Assembly: GCA_001600635.1 (NCBI GenBank)
Contig: BCKL01000005.1
Span: forward strand, 677,886-741,885
Length of the DNA stretch: 64,000 nucleotides
Reading direction: 5' to 3'
Source of the DNA: Leucosporidium creatinivorum
Lineage: Eukaryota > Basidiomycota > Microbotryomycetes > Leucosporidiales > Leucosporidiaceae
This document shows positions 43,820 through 54,800 of this stretch, piece after piece (position 1 is the stretch's first letter; every line of letters starts with the position of its first letter). The notes under the pieces are model-generated. The model made no database searches. It worked only from the letters and a program-made list of their open reading frames with translations, and was not told where the DNA came from. The position numbers were made by a program, and so were the translations under genes.

Positions 43820-45903
43820 ATGGGAGCTCTCTGCTGTCGACCAGAAGTACGTTCTCCTTCCCTTGTCTTGCCGCACTCCAGCCTCGATGCCTTGCGTGGA
43901 GGGGCGCGCTCACTCGCTGATCCTCGTTTCGCACTGCTCCAATCGCACAGGAAATCGACTTTGATGGGCCAGTAGATCTGTGGCACTTCTACCTCCTCAG
44001 ATCTGTAGGCAAGGGAGCGTTCGGCAAGGTACAGAACTGCTGCTCGACCCATCCCGCCCCGTCAACAAAGCGCTGACCCTCGCTCTTCTCGCTGGACAGG
44101 TGCGAGTGGTGCAGCACAAGCAGACCAAGGCGCTGTATGCACTCAAATACATCAACAAGGCTCGGATATCCAAGCAGCGCGCCGTCAACAACGTGAGCCT
44201 TCGATTCGCTTTCGGTTCACTCGGCTCGAGCTGGCGCCCCATCCTCTTGCCCCGCTCTCGCACCTTCTCGTCGGCGCACCGTACTGACGACAATTCGCCT
44301 TTATCATCCTTCTGTCACTCGTACACAGATCATCCAAGAACGCCGTCTGCTGGAAGAGATCGACTCCCCCTTCGTTTGCAACCTCCGCTTCGCCTTCCAG
44401 GACGATGAGAACCTCTTCATGGTCCTCGACTTGATGCTGGGCGGCGACCTGCGGTTCCATCTCGATCGACTAGGCGGATTGAAGGAGGAGGTCGTCAAGT
44501 TTTACGTGGCAGAGATGGCATTGGCGCTCGGCGATCTTCACAAGAGGGGAATCGTCCATCGGTGCGTTGCGCTGCTCGGGACGATTGAGGCGGTTGCTGA
44601 TGGGTTACGCACACTCTAACAGGGATCTCAAGCCCGACAACATCCTGCTGGACGAGCGAGGTCACGCCCATTTGACCGACTTCAACATCGCCGTCCACTT
44701 CACCGAACGGAGAGCTCTCACCTCGGTAGCAGGTTCGATGGCCTACATGGGTGCGTCGCCATCTTCTCCGTTCATCTCGCCTGCTTCCCGCTGACCCCGC
44801 CCTCCCCTTCACAGCTCCCGAAGTCCTCGCAAAACGGGGTTACTTTGCTACGGTCGACTGGTGGTCCCTCGGCATCGTCGCCTACGAGCTCTTGTTCGGC
44901 AAGCGACCGTACCGAGGCAAGACCAACTCGAGCTTGACCCAGTCGATTCTCAAGGACCACATCAAGTTCCCCGACAACGCCGAGCAGATCGTCAGTCCCG
45001 AAGGGTTGGATTTGCTGAAGGGGGTGAGTCTCTCGCTGTGCGGTCGGACTTGAGTGCTCAAACTGATGCATCCGACTTGGTCTCCCGCAGCTACTGCAAC
45101 GCGATATTCGGAAACGATTGGGATGCCGGCACATGGGCGGATTGGAGGCGTTCAAGGCGCATCCTTGGTTCGCAGAGTACGATTGGGAGAAGCTGGAGCG
45201 CAAGGAGGCGACCCCACCGTTTGAGCCAGACGTGCGTACTTCCCGTCTCGCTCCGCGCTACTTCCCTTCCGTCCAAGGTGAATCGCCGAGCTGACCCTCC
45301 CCCCTTTGCTACCATCTACAGTCCAAGAAGGCCAACTTCGACGCCACTCACGAGCTGGAGGAGCTGCTACTAGAGGACAACCCGCTCAAGGCCAAGAAGC
45401 GGAATCCCAACATCGACGTCTCGCAGCTCTCGGCCGACTACCGGCTGATGGAGCAGAGGTGGGTATTCTTCCATCCTTCCATCCTTCCGCTAGTCGAGCG
45501 TCGAGATTGATCTTCTTTCCTAACGCGCATCAGCTTCACGCCGTACGACTTCACCCGTCAACCTCGCAAATCCTGGTTCGTCGCCGATGGCTCGGGCGCC
45601 GACTCGACGACCGCCTCCGCCGACGCCTCGACCTCCATCAGCGGGTCCGCGCCCATCGTCCCGGTGCACACTCAGGCGTTGGCGTTGGACGAGCAGCCGA
45701 TGGCGGATATGACCTCGAGTGGAGTGAGGGCCGGTTCGGCGATGGGGAGTAGGCTGGAGAGGGCCGATACGGGGAGTGAGGTGGGTGTTACGCCGGTGGG
45801 TGGGCAGGGTCAAAGCTTTGAGATGGGGGAGAGGAGAACGACGGGCACGACGGCGGGGCAGAGCTCGGCGACGGCGGCGGGTGAACTGGGTCAGGCTTCG
45901 TAA
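43820..45903 (+). CDS. AGC-type protein kinase, YANK/STK32 family, probably lipid-anchored
   Basis: Ser/Thr kinase of unknown pathway. The first exon codes MGALCCRPE and splices to [16 protein letters not shown]: Gly2 suits N-myristoylation and the Cys pair palmitoylation, as in animal STK32, which supports this start. Kinase motifs: VGKGAFGKV (glycine loop), [10 protein letters not shown] (catalytic Lys), [11 protein letters not shown] (catalytic loop), [11 protein letters not shown] (metal motif DFN in place of DFG, typical of YANK kinases) and [20 protein letters not shown]. The conserved tail follows: [36 protein letters not shown] Ser/Thr/Gly-rich region ends the protein. About eight exons. 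The activation-loop and tail order match STK32 over nearly the whole length. Confidence 0.92.
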
Positions 45904-46697
45904 GGGCGTAGGTGAGTCAACGATGCGCAGCTCGAGTCGTGCGATCAGAGCCCTAATGAGTCGATACTCGAGCAGATTATACGACTATTCTCCTCTCGTC
46001 CTCGCTCTCGGCTTTCTACCCACTCCGTCCGCTCGTCTCTCCCGCCTCTCGGTCTTTCTGCATGTCTCGTTCTGTGGATCTCCTTCTCGCACTCCCTATA
46101 CCCCTTCCTAATCGGACAAAACGCGACCGTCTACCATCGCGGCCGCTGCTCCCCCTTTCCCCCTCCTTCGCCTCCCACCCCCAATTTCCACATTTAATCG
46201 TAGTCCTACGTCTTCCTTCTTCCTCTCTATGCATGATTCGTATGTGATACCCCTTTCTCTTCCTTCTTTTGATCTAGTCTCCCCCCTCTCCCTCTCTCGT
46301 ATTGCGCTCTCTCGGTCTCGGTTTTCGGTCGGTGGTCAGGTCAGTGGTCAGGGCGGGAGAGCGTAGTAGCACACAGGGATAATGGCGGCATGAGGTTTGT
46401 GTGATTTTCGAGGCTTGTGGGGCTTAGCGAGCTACATCGAGCTCTCTAGGAGCGAGGCTAGAGCGAGCACGTGAAACGGGGCTCGGCGATGCTGGCGAGG
46501 GAGAGCTGGGAGTAGAGCCGTACAGATGCTGTGAGCTCAATGGAGGCTGCTACGAGCTGATCTCGTCTCTCATCCTGTACCCCTCTGCTCGAGACGTCTC
46601 GAACCGCCTTGGTCCTCCTCTTGAGCGAGCGAGGACGAACTCTGCTCTTGCCCTCCCACTCCTCACTGCTCCTCGACCTCGTTTCTGCACCTTCACC
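45904..46697. promoter_or_regulatory. Upstream region of the peroxidase gene, pyrimidine-rich
   Basis: A 794-bp gap between tandem genes. From about 45970 to 46330 the plus strand is strongly C/T-rich with runs such as CCCCCCTCTCCCTCTCTCG, common in fungal promoters and leaders. GCTCGGCGATGCTGG lies near 46481. No gene is supported. Confidence 0.45.
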
Positions 46698-48712
46698 ATG
46701 TCCAGCCCTGCCGAAAAGATTCCTGGTACTCCTAGGCCTATCCCGGAGATGGGTGAGTACTCCTGTACCCTTTCACTGCACCTTTACGGCGACGCCGAGC
46801 GGTGCGAGCTGACGATTAGCCGCTCTCCGATTGACTCTCGTTCCAACAGTCAACCCTGCGGTCAACCAGCCCATCGTATCGCCTTACATGTTCCCTCTCA
46901 GCGGACTCTGGCGTATGGTGCGTACTCCGCTACAGAGCAGCTCCCCCCTCCCCTCGCACGCCGAGCAGCAGCTGACCCTCGCACTCTACACTCGCACAGC
47001 TCACCTCCCTCGGCAAGCTCGCCTTCACCATCATGTTCATCCTCGTCTTGCACACCGTCGACACTGGCTTCTTCCTCCTCAACCTCATCTGGCCCTCGCG
47101 CAACAGGTATGCTCTCGTCCCTCGCGCCTACTCGCCCGAGCACCCTCCCGTTTTCACCGAGAGGCCGGGGACTTGGATCTTGTGCATGTGGGAGAGCTTC
47201 CTCGGCCCTGGATTGACGCCCGAATGTGAGTCTGAGCGTGTGGAGATGCAAGGTGGTTGGAGGAGGCAAGGAGCCGAGATAGAGCGAAGCTTGAGCAGGA
47301 CGGCTCGGCGATGGCGTGTCAGAGATGCAGAGGGCTTCGATGCGTGGTGAATCGACGCGCTGACATTTCCTCACCCCTCTGATACCACAGGGATCACCTA
47401 CATCACTCACTGGGAGGGCATCGGCCACGACGGTCGCTGGGAGTACTCGTTCGAGGCTCCCTCCGACTCGTCCACTAACAACTGGAGTCGCTGCCCTTGC
47501 CCTGCGATCAATGCGAGTGAGTTGGAATTATTCTAGCGCCGACGAGCTCGCGTGCGACGACTCTGAGTTGACTCTTTGCCCTTCTCGGCGTTCGCTCTCC
47601 TCGCTTCAAGTGGCCAACCACGGCATCATCCCTCGCAACGGCCGTCACATCACTCCCGTCCAGCTCGCCGCCGCCGTGCACAACACCTACAACCTCAGCC
47701 CCACCCTCTCGATCCAGCTCCTCGCCGCCTTCTACCCCTTCTACCTCGAGAGGTGAGTTACTCGGCAACTCCTGCTCGGCGCTCTCGTCGCTGACCTCTC
47801 TTCGCTCTCTCTTCACAGGGGATGGTTCGATATTGAGGACCTTGGAGGCCAAGGTGTCATCCAGCACGACGGTAGCTTCCTGCGTGAGTCGCTCCTGCTC
47901 AATCCCCTCCGCCGAGCTGACCTCTTCACCGCTCTGCATACACAGGCGAGGATGTCAACTCGCCTTGGGCCTTCCCCACCGTCATCGCCACCCAGGCGAG
48001 GCCTTCTCAACGTCTCATCGAGAGGTACTTCCCCAANGCCAACAGGCAGGACTACACCTGGAAGAACCACTCGGCGATCCTCGCTCAGTGAGTTCTGCTC
48101 CCCTCTTCGCTCTCTCGCAGGGTCGATGGCTGACCCTNACTTCTCCACCACAGCCGTCGCGCCGACTCGCGCAACCACAACGGCACCTTCGTCCTCAACC
48201 CCCTCCAGGTAAGCTCGGCGCTCTCCGCTCGCCCTCTCACCCAAGCCGATCCCCTCCCCACTCCTCTCACCTACAGTACGTGTTCTCGTCCGGCAACTCT
48301 GCTTTGATCCACGAGGTCGTCGGAGGCAAGATGAACGAGCGTGAGTNNAGCTCGNCCNNTCGACGCTCGACGCTCGGCGCTCTTACTGACCTCGCCCCCC
48401 GCCTCGCCCATAGTCCGCCCCTGGATCGGCGCTCAAGGCTGGGAGAAGCACATCGACGGTTTCATGCCCAAGTGCACGCAAGGCTGGGGCATGGTCAGTC
48501 GTCTGCTCTCGCTTCTCTCCCTCGCTCGGCGCTGACTCCACCTTCCCTGCCAACAGTCCATCCTCCAACTCCAAATCTGGACCGCCATCATCGAGCTCGG
48601 CTGTGGACCCCTCTCTGGCCACCGCTTCCCCTACGAGAACGACATCGACGCCTACGAGGGCTGGAACGCCGATTTGGCGCAGGCGAATGCTCAGCTCGAG
48701 CTCAAGAACTGA
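46698..48712 (+). CDS. Heme-thiolate peroxidase (chloroperoxidase/peroxygenase family), membrane-anchored
   Basis: Members use a heme bound by a Cys thiolate to oxidise or halogenate substrates with peroxide. The Cys ligand lies in SRCPCPAINAMANHGIIPRN, a good PCP motif. The distal acid-base motif of the family (EHD or EGD) reads QHD here, in GVIQHDGSFLREDVNSPW. The C-terminal block is LRPWIGAQGWEKHIDGF. Instead of a cleaved signal peptide there is one internal hydrophobic segment, KLAFTIMFILVLHTVDTGFF, around residues 55-75, suggesting a membrane anchor. About ten introns; one ends in AAG at 47610. Undetermined bases occur at 48036, 48138, 48347-48358 and 48713; the one at 48036 hides a residue after RYFP. 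It ends ANAQLELKN. Confidence 0.85.
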
Positions 48713-48799
48713 NGAGGGGTGCTGGGAGGACGTGCTTTTGCTTGAGCTTGATGTCTTGTGTAGTGTGTAGGATGGAGCTGGAAAGGATGTGACTCGACN
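48036..48799. other. Scattered undetermined bases (N) in the assembly
   Basis: N characters occur at 48036, 48138, 48347-48348, 48355, 48358-48359, 48713 and 48799, and nowhere else in the window. They fall in the last exons and introns of the peroxidase gene and just after its stop. They leave one residue unknown but do not break the frame as read. Confidence 0.95.
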
Positions 48800-49145
48800 C
48801 TTCACTAGCGCTACAGAGAGTGCGAGGGAGAGCACACGAAATGAGCGCGCCGAGCCGCCGCCGAAGCATCGCAGTCTTTCCACACTCATCGCTCGCTCCC
48901 ACGCTAGGCGCCGTCGGCAGCAGCCTACATGATCTCAGGTCGACCTGCAGCGAATGCTTGCAGCCCACTACAGGTGTAGGAAGGGCCCTCGAGATGACAG
49001 CTCAACGCCGAGCAGACTGTGTTCGCCGAGGCAGGGTCTCTAGTCCGCCAGACCACTCCGAATTGAGCGGCCGATGCCCCTAAGGGCTCAATTTGCAAAA
49101 AGGGAGCTCTTTTGCACCCTGTACGGCTACAGGAGGCTGCAAAAA
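48713..49145. other. Intergenic region, peroxidase 3' end to tRNA 3' flank
   Basis: About 430 bp downstream of the peroxidase stop. It should contain that gene's polyadenylation region. No gene is seen. Confidence 0.4.
49141..49145 (-). terminator. RNA polymerase III terminator of tRNA-Val
   Basis: Five T residues on the minus strand directly after the tRNA 3' end, the standard Pol III stop signal. Confidence 0.8.
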
Positions 49146-49235
49146 TGATTTCATGCGGGATCGAACCGCAGACCTTATCCGAATCAGTTCCGAGGAATGT
49201 TAAGGATACGTGATAACCAACTACACCATGAAACC
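49146..49235 (-). tRNA. tRNA-Val (anticodon AAC) with a 16-nt intron
   Basis: Read on the minus strand, the acceptor arms GGTTTCA and TGAAATC pair with one G-T wobble, followed by the discriminator A. The D arm is GTGTAGTTGGTTATCAC. The anticodon stem TATCC/GGATA encloses a loop TTAACAC (anticodon AAC) after removing the intron at 49182-49197, which sits one base 3' of the anticodon as in other nuclear tRNA introns. The T arm is TGCGG-TTCGATC-CCGCA. The whole closely resembles eukaryotic tRNA-Val. A run of five T follows directly on the transcribed strand. Confidence 0.93.
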
Positions 49236-49774
49236 GCTTCGTTTTTTTTTCGAAGACCTTGGGTCAATCTCATCCTGCTCAGCTGCCAACCTCGAGAGTC
49301 GAGCCGACCCTGCTCGCGGCGCTCGCCGCGCTTTACCCTCACCTCCGCCGAAGCTCAGCTGCCGACAGCGACATAGCGCCACGAGGGAGCACGAGAACAG
49401 GGCCCCATAATGACAAGGCTCAGCTCGAATCTTAGCTGACCCTCCCTGGCCCCACAGCCACGGTACAGGCTCTCGGCGCTTCCGAATCCGCTCGGCGAAG
49501 GTGGCTCGGATGGTGTTCGGAGACAATTCGAGTGCTTGCGAAGGTGCCGAAATATCAGCCGATTAGAGGAAGCGTCTCTAAACCTGATCCGCTACAGAAA
49601 CCGGGAAAGGAACCGAGCGAAACCTAAATCCCTGGGCCAAGGGTGAAGCGCAGCTCGAAGAATGCCAGCAGATCTTGGAGACTGCACTTCTCCTTCGCTC
49701 GCAACATCTACCTCAACAAGGCTACACCACAAGGCTACCCAGCACTCTCGCATCAGCCTGCACAACACCCAAAG
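49236..49774. promoter_or_regulatory. Intergenic region, tRNA upstream flank and promoter of the GPI protein
   Basis: About 540 bp. It begins with an eight-T run on the plus strand (about 49243-49250) next to the tRNA 5' end. CTCGGCGCTTCC and CTCGGCGAAGG words occur near 49473 and 49492. No other gene is seen. Confidence 0.4.
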
Positions 49775-51012
49775 ATGCTCTCTTCTCTCGCCCTTCTCGC
49801 TCTCGCTGCCGCCTCGCCCGCCGTGGCTCAGCTCTCGGTGATGCGCGCGACCAGTGAGCTTGCCGACGCGTCGTTTGTTGTACAGAAGCTGATTTACTGC
49901 TCTCCTCGCTCCCCTACCCCTCTGCATCCTCTCAACCCATCTGCATCGGTCTCCGACCCTCCGCACCGCCTCTCCTACCCGCTCGCTCGCCTGCAGTCCC
50001 CGGCGCGCTGCACCAGTGCGAGAACACCAACGTCGTCTTCTTCCAGACCGGCTCGGACCGTCCTCTCGACTTGCTCTTCCTTCCCAGCTCGAGTGTACCC
50101 GATTCACTTCGGACGGGCACCACCACCATCGAAGAAGCCATCGCCTACAGTCCTTTGCAGGCCATCGACGGCATCACCACCGCAGACAATGCTGCCTATC
50201 CTTTCGAGCTACAGATCGAGGAGGGTACCGTTTTCGAGGTGAGCTACGTGACAGCTTCGTCGCGTCCGGAACCGAGAGCTCATGTTGTGATCCTCGTTTC
50301 GCAGGTCTTTGGCTTCCTCCCCGATGGATCTGGCAAGGCTCTCAGCCTTACTCGTACCGTCATGACCCCTTTGCCCACCGCCACCAACTGCCTCACTGGC
50401 GTGCAGACGACGTGAGGTAGTCGAGGGCTCCTTCGCGAACTCCGAGACGCGCTGAAAGATCGTCGCTGATACTTTTGGCTCCCTTCCTGTAGTATTCCTG
50501 GCGTCGGCGCTGCTGCTGCTACCACCACTGCCGCTCCTAGCAGTGCTGAGGAGACTACTCGTGGCTCGACTCGCACTCGCTCTTCCGCCTCCGAGGCTGT
50601 CGCGTGAGTTCTACCTTCCTCACGGCTCTGGTTGCCAGTCGCTGTCGGGAGCATTCGCTCCTCACGATGTAGAGCAGATACTCCAGCATTCTGCACCGCT
50701 CGGCTGTAGCCTCCCAGCTGCGCCGAAAACGTACCCTCGGCGCCGAGCTGATTCCCCCCTCGTTCACCTCCCCACAGCACCTCCGTCAAGTCTCGCGCAA
50801 CCGGCGCCTCGGACTCCTCCGCTTCGGCTACCTCCTCCGCCACTTCCGCCGCCTCAACTTCCGGCTCCAACACCGACTCGGCCGCCGCTTCCTCCTCGAC
50901 CACCCCTTCCTCGGCTGGCATCCTCAGCAAGGCCATCTCGGGCGATGGCATGTACGTTTGGGCTACAATCATGGGTGGCCTCGGGGCTGCTGCCGAGTTT
51001 TTGCTGTTCTGA
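49775..51012 (+). CDS. Secreted, probably GPI-anchored Ser/Thr-rich surface protein
   Basis: Family not recognised beyond its layout. A signal peptide (MLSSLALLALAAASPAVAQ) is followed by a small globular region after intron 1: GALHQCENTNVVFFQTGSDR, PLDLLFLPSSS, YPFELQIEEGTVFEVFGFLP, then MTPLPTATNCLTGVQTT. It has two Cys, which could form one disulfide. A Ser/Thr/Ala-rich stalk follows and suits heavy O-mannosylation. The C-terminus is hydrophobic, GMYVWATIMGGLGAAAEFLL, after a small-residue region, as expected of a GPI attachment signal. Five exons, all GTGAG donors, joined in frame. It lies upstream of the chitin synthase gene, so both products may serve the cell wall, but the link is only proximity. 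Confidence 0.78.
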
Positions 51013-51897
51013 ACGAGTAGGACTTGGGAGAGGCAGGACTCGACGTCGCGGGCTCGACTTTGACGGCGGGGAGAGAGGGAGAGATGGTCGCGTTGCTTCC
51101 AAGTGGACGCTTGCTTGTAGTTACAGTTTATTTATTTATCTCATTTATCCGGTTGTTCCCAGACTGACGAGTGGTCATGAAGGAGAGCGACGAGACGAGC
51201 GAGGGAAGCTCGGCGATGGCTTAGCTGATAAGAGCTGGCCCGGGAGCTTGCGATTTGGCGTGCAGAGGTACAAAGGACAACACCGGTGGATCTGACAAGC
51301 TTGCAGGACGTTACTGTACGCTCTCCTGGCCCCTTCGAGACGACTTGACGAGGGGAGAGATTGAAGATGGGATCTCCGAGCGCCGAGCAAAGGCAGGCGA
51401 GCTGCAGTGGAGCAGGCTGCCGCTCAGTTCGAAGAGAGCCCGAACTTCGTCCACAGTAAGCTCGGCGAGTCCCCCCTCCAGATGCAAAAAGTCTCCCCCA
51501 AAAGCTCGGTCCCCGTCTCGGTCGCTCGTCGCCCTCTGGAGCAGGGTCGCGCGTCTGAACCAGCTTGTCGTCCGTCCACATCACTCGTCGTTTTCCCTCT
51601 GCAGCTTTTCACGACCAGCAGCTTCACGTTTCACGACCCTATCAGCTAGCTTCTGTAGCTCTTCACGACTCTCGACCCTCCACCGCCTCGCTCAACCTCG
51701 TCGCCCGCGCTCTCTCATCGTCGTCACTCGGCCAAACCTCGTGCAGGACCCGTCGAGGCGTGCAGTCGAGTAGAGCAGTACCGCTTGAGACTCTAGTGCT
51801 CTCGGTGAGTTGACCAACCTGTACCAAAGCGCGCGAAAGAGCAGCGTGTTGACAAAGTCCTTGCTCTCGTCGCAGCTGCTCAGCTACCACCGAGCTC
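51013..51897. promoter_or_regulatory. Upstream region of the chitin synthase gene
   Basis: An 885-bp gap. An A/T-rich patch (TTTATTTATTTATC near 51127) sits just after the GPI-protein gene and may belong to its 3' end. Further on, GCTCGGCGATGGC lies near 51210 and TTCTGTAGCTC near 51652. Open frames on both strands are short, overlapping and motif-free. Confidence 0.42.
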
Positions 51898-54800
51898 ATG
51901 TCCAACAACCCGTTCGCTGGGGCGATGGCAGCAGCTAAAGAGGAAGAAATCATCGACCCTCTCGCGCTGTCGGACGTTACCGATTTGCCCGACTCGACCG
52001 TCCTCACGCCCGACGAGTTCCTCCCCATCCTCCGCGCTCGCTTCCTCGAAGGGTTGCCCTACACGGCAATCTCACCTCGCCTGCTCGTCGCCGTCAATCC
52101 TCATCAATACGTGGTCACCAACTCGGATGCCACCTTGGTCGATTGGGGGCTGGAGTACGCCGATTGTGGGACTGAAGGGGTGCGCGGTCGGCTGGGGCCT
52201 CACGTCTGGGCGATGAGCGGTCGTGCATACTACTACATGCGGAGGACAGGTCAGGATCAGGCTATCGTGCTCAGGTGAGCTGCACTGTCTTTCTTCTCGA
52301 GTTTACCGCCGAGCGCTGATTTTCGATGTTGTCGACTCGCTTCCCTTCGCAACCCTCAGCGGAGAGACTGGATCAGGCAAGACCGAGACGAGCCGACTTC
52401 TCCTCAAATCCCTCATCGACCTCTCCTCTCCTCCCCCCGGCAAACGCGGCTCCAAGCTGTCCACCTCGATCCCCGCCGCCTTCTTCGTCCTCGACACCTT
52501 CGGCCATGCGACCACCATCCAGAACACCAACGCCTCGCGCTTTGGACGCTACACCGAGCTCCAGTTCTCCGACAAGGGTCGCCTCGTTGGAGTCAAGGGT
52601 CTCGAGTACTACCTGGAGAAGTCCCGAGTGACCAACACGGTCGTCGGCGAGCGCAACTTCCACGCCTTCTACTACCTCGTCGCAGGCGCGACTCCCGACG
52701 AGCGCTCCCACCTTCAACTCGAGGACGCCAACACCTTCCGCTACCTCTCCCACCACCGCTCCTCCGCCTCGTCCGTCTCGCAGGATGCGCTTCGCTTCGC
52801 CCAGCTCAAGGAGGCCTTCAAGGCCGTCGGCTTTCCCAAGAAGGCCGTCGCATCCATCTGCCAGATCCTCTCCGCCATCCTCCACCTCGGCAACATCGAC
52901 TTCCACGTCGACCGCAACCGCAACGCCGACTCGGCCGTCGTCAAGAACCTCCGAGTGCTCGAGGTCGTCGCCGAGTTCCTCGGAGTCGAGCCCGCCGATC
53001 TCGAATTCGCCTTGACCAACAAGTCGACTATGGTCAGCGGAGAGGTCTGCGCAGTCTTCCTGGACGCAGACGGCTCGTCTGCCAACCGAGACGATCTCGC
53101 CCGCGCCCTCTATGGCCTCCTCTTCAGCTGGATCGGCGAGTTCCTCAACGACAAGCTGTGCCGGGACGACTTCTCCACGTTCATCTCCCTCGTCGACTTC
53201 CCTGGCCCCTCGCAAGCCGCCGGCTCCCATCGTGATGGCTCAGGCATCGACGCTTTTTGCTTCAACCTCGCCGCCGAACGGGTCCACGCCTTTACCCTCG
53301 AGCAGCTCTACGAGACCAGCAAGGCCGAGTACGCAGCGGAGGGCCTCGACAAGCTCCTCCCCGGCTACGAGACCAAGTACAACTCGAACGCCGAGTGCGT
53401 GCGCCTCCTCACCAATCAACCCGGAGGACTCGTCCACATCATCGACGATCAGAGCCGGAGGCGCGGCAAGACGGACGCCAGCATGCTCAAGGCCATGACG
53501 AAGCGATGGGGTAGCCACAGCAGCTTCCAGAGTCGCGATGGAGACGATTCGCTCGGTCGGCCTGGAGCCTTCACCTGCTCGCACTGGGATGGACCCGTCA
53601 CCTACTCCGTCGAGAACTTCATTTCGGACAACTCGGCCGCCCTCTCGCCCAACTTTGTCACCCTCCTTGGCGGCAGCACTCCCAAGGTCGGCGTCGATGG
53701 CAGGACCACTCCCGGCGCGAGGGATCAGCTTTCCACCGGCGGATCATCGCTCTCCTTCGTTCGCCAGCTCTTCACCAGCGGAGCCGTCGAAACCACCGCT
53801 CACCCGAGAAGCGAGGAGACGATCGTCGGCGCCAACCAAAAGGTCGGACCTCGTCGCGCTCCTTCCACTCGTCGCCCCCGAGGCAAGAAGCCCGCGGCGG
53901 TCAACCCTTTCAGCGACAACGTCGACGAGGACGAGGAGGAGAGCACTAAGCGACCACCAGGCGACGGCCGCTCGATCGTGCAAGAAGTGGACGACTCTCT
54001 CTCCCTCCTCCTCACCACCCTCGGCGGCACCAAGTCGTGGAACGTCTTCTGTCTCCGCCCTAACGACGCTCAGCTCCCAAACCAGGTCGACGCCAAGCTC
54101 CTCAAGCATCAGATCCGCGCCCTCGGCCTCGCTGAGCTCTCGCAGCGCCTTCGTGGCGAGTGGTTCGCCAACCTCGAGCTCAAGGAGTGGTGGGAGAGGT
54201 ATCAGGGCGTCCCCGTCCTCGCCAACGAAGGGGCGACACTCGCACATCTCGCCTACCGCGACAAGGCGTCCAAAGTCAAGGAGCTACTCGGATTCTCGGA
54301 TCGCGAGATGGCTGTCGGCAAGAGCAAGGTGAGCCTCGTCGTCTTCGCCACAGCCTCGACGCGACTGACTCTTTACCTCCCCCACAGGTCTTCCTCAGCG
54401 ACGGCGCTTTCCGTTACCTCGAGGACTTCCTGCGCGCTGAGGATCCGGAGGAGCAGCAGCGCAACATCGAGAAGACGAACCGCGACGTCGTCGCCGCCAG
54501 CGACCCCTACTCCCCCTACGTTCTCCCCGACACGCCGCTGCAGGGCTACAGCGCCGACTTTGCTCGCACCACCTCGACCGCCGCTCTGCCCCTCGTCCAC
54601 AAGCAAGGCGGAGGCTTCAACGTCCCCAACACACCCGGCGCCTACGACGAGTCGGAGCTCGATTTCGATCGCAAAACGTTCTATACCGATAACGACGATT
54701 ACTTCGCCGCTGGTGGCGCAAGAAGTACAGCCTACGACGAGGAGCGCTCCATCGCCCCCTCTGGCTACACCCAGTCGCGGCCCATGTTCGACAGTCGGAC

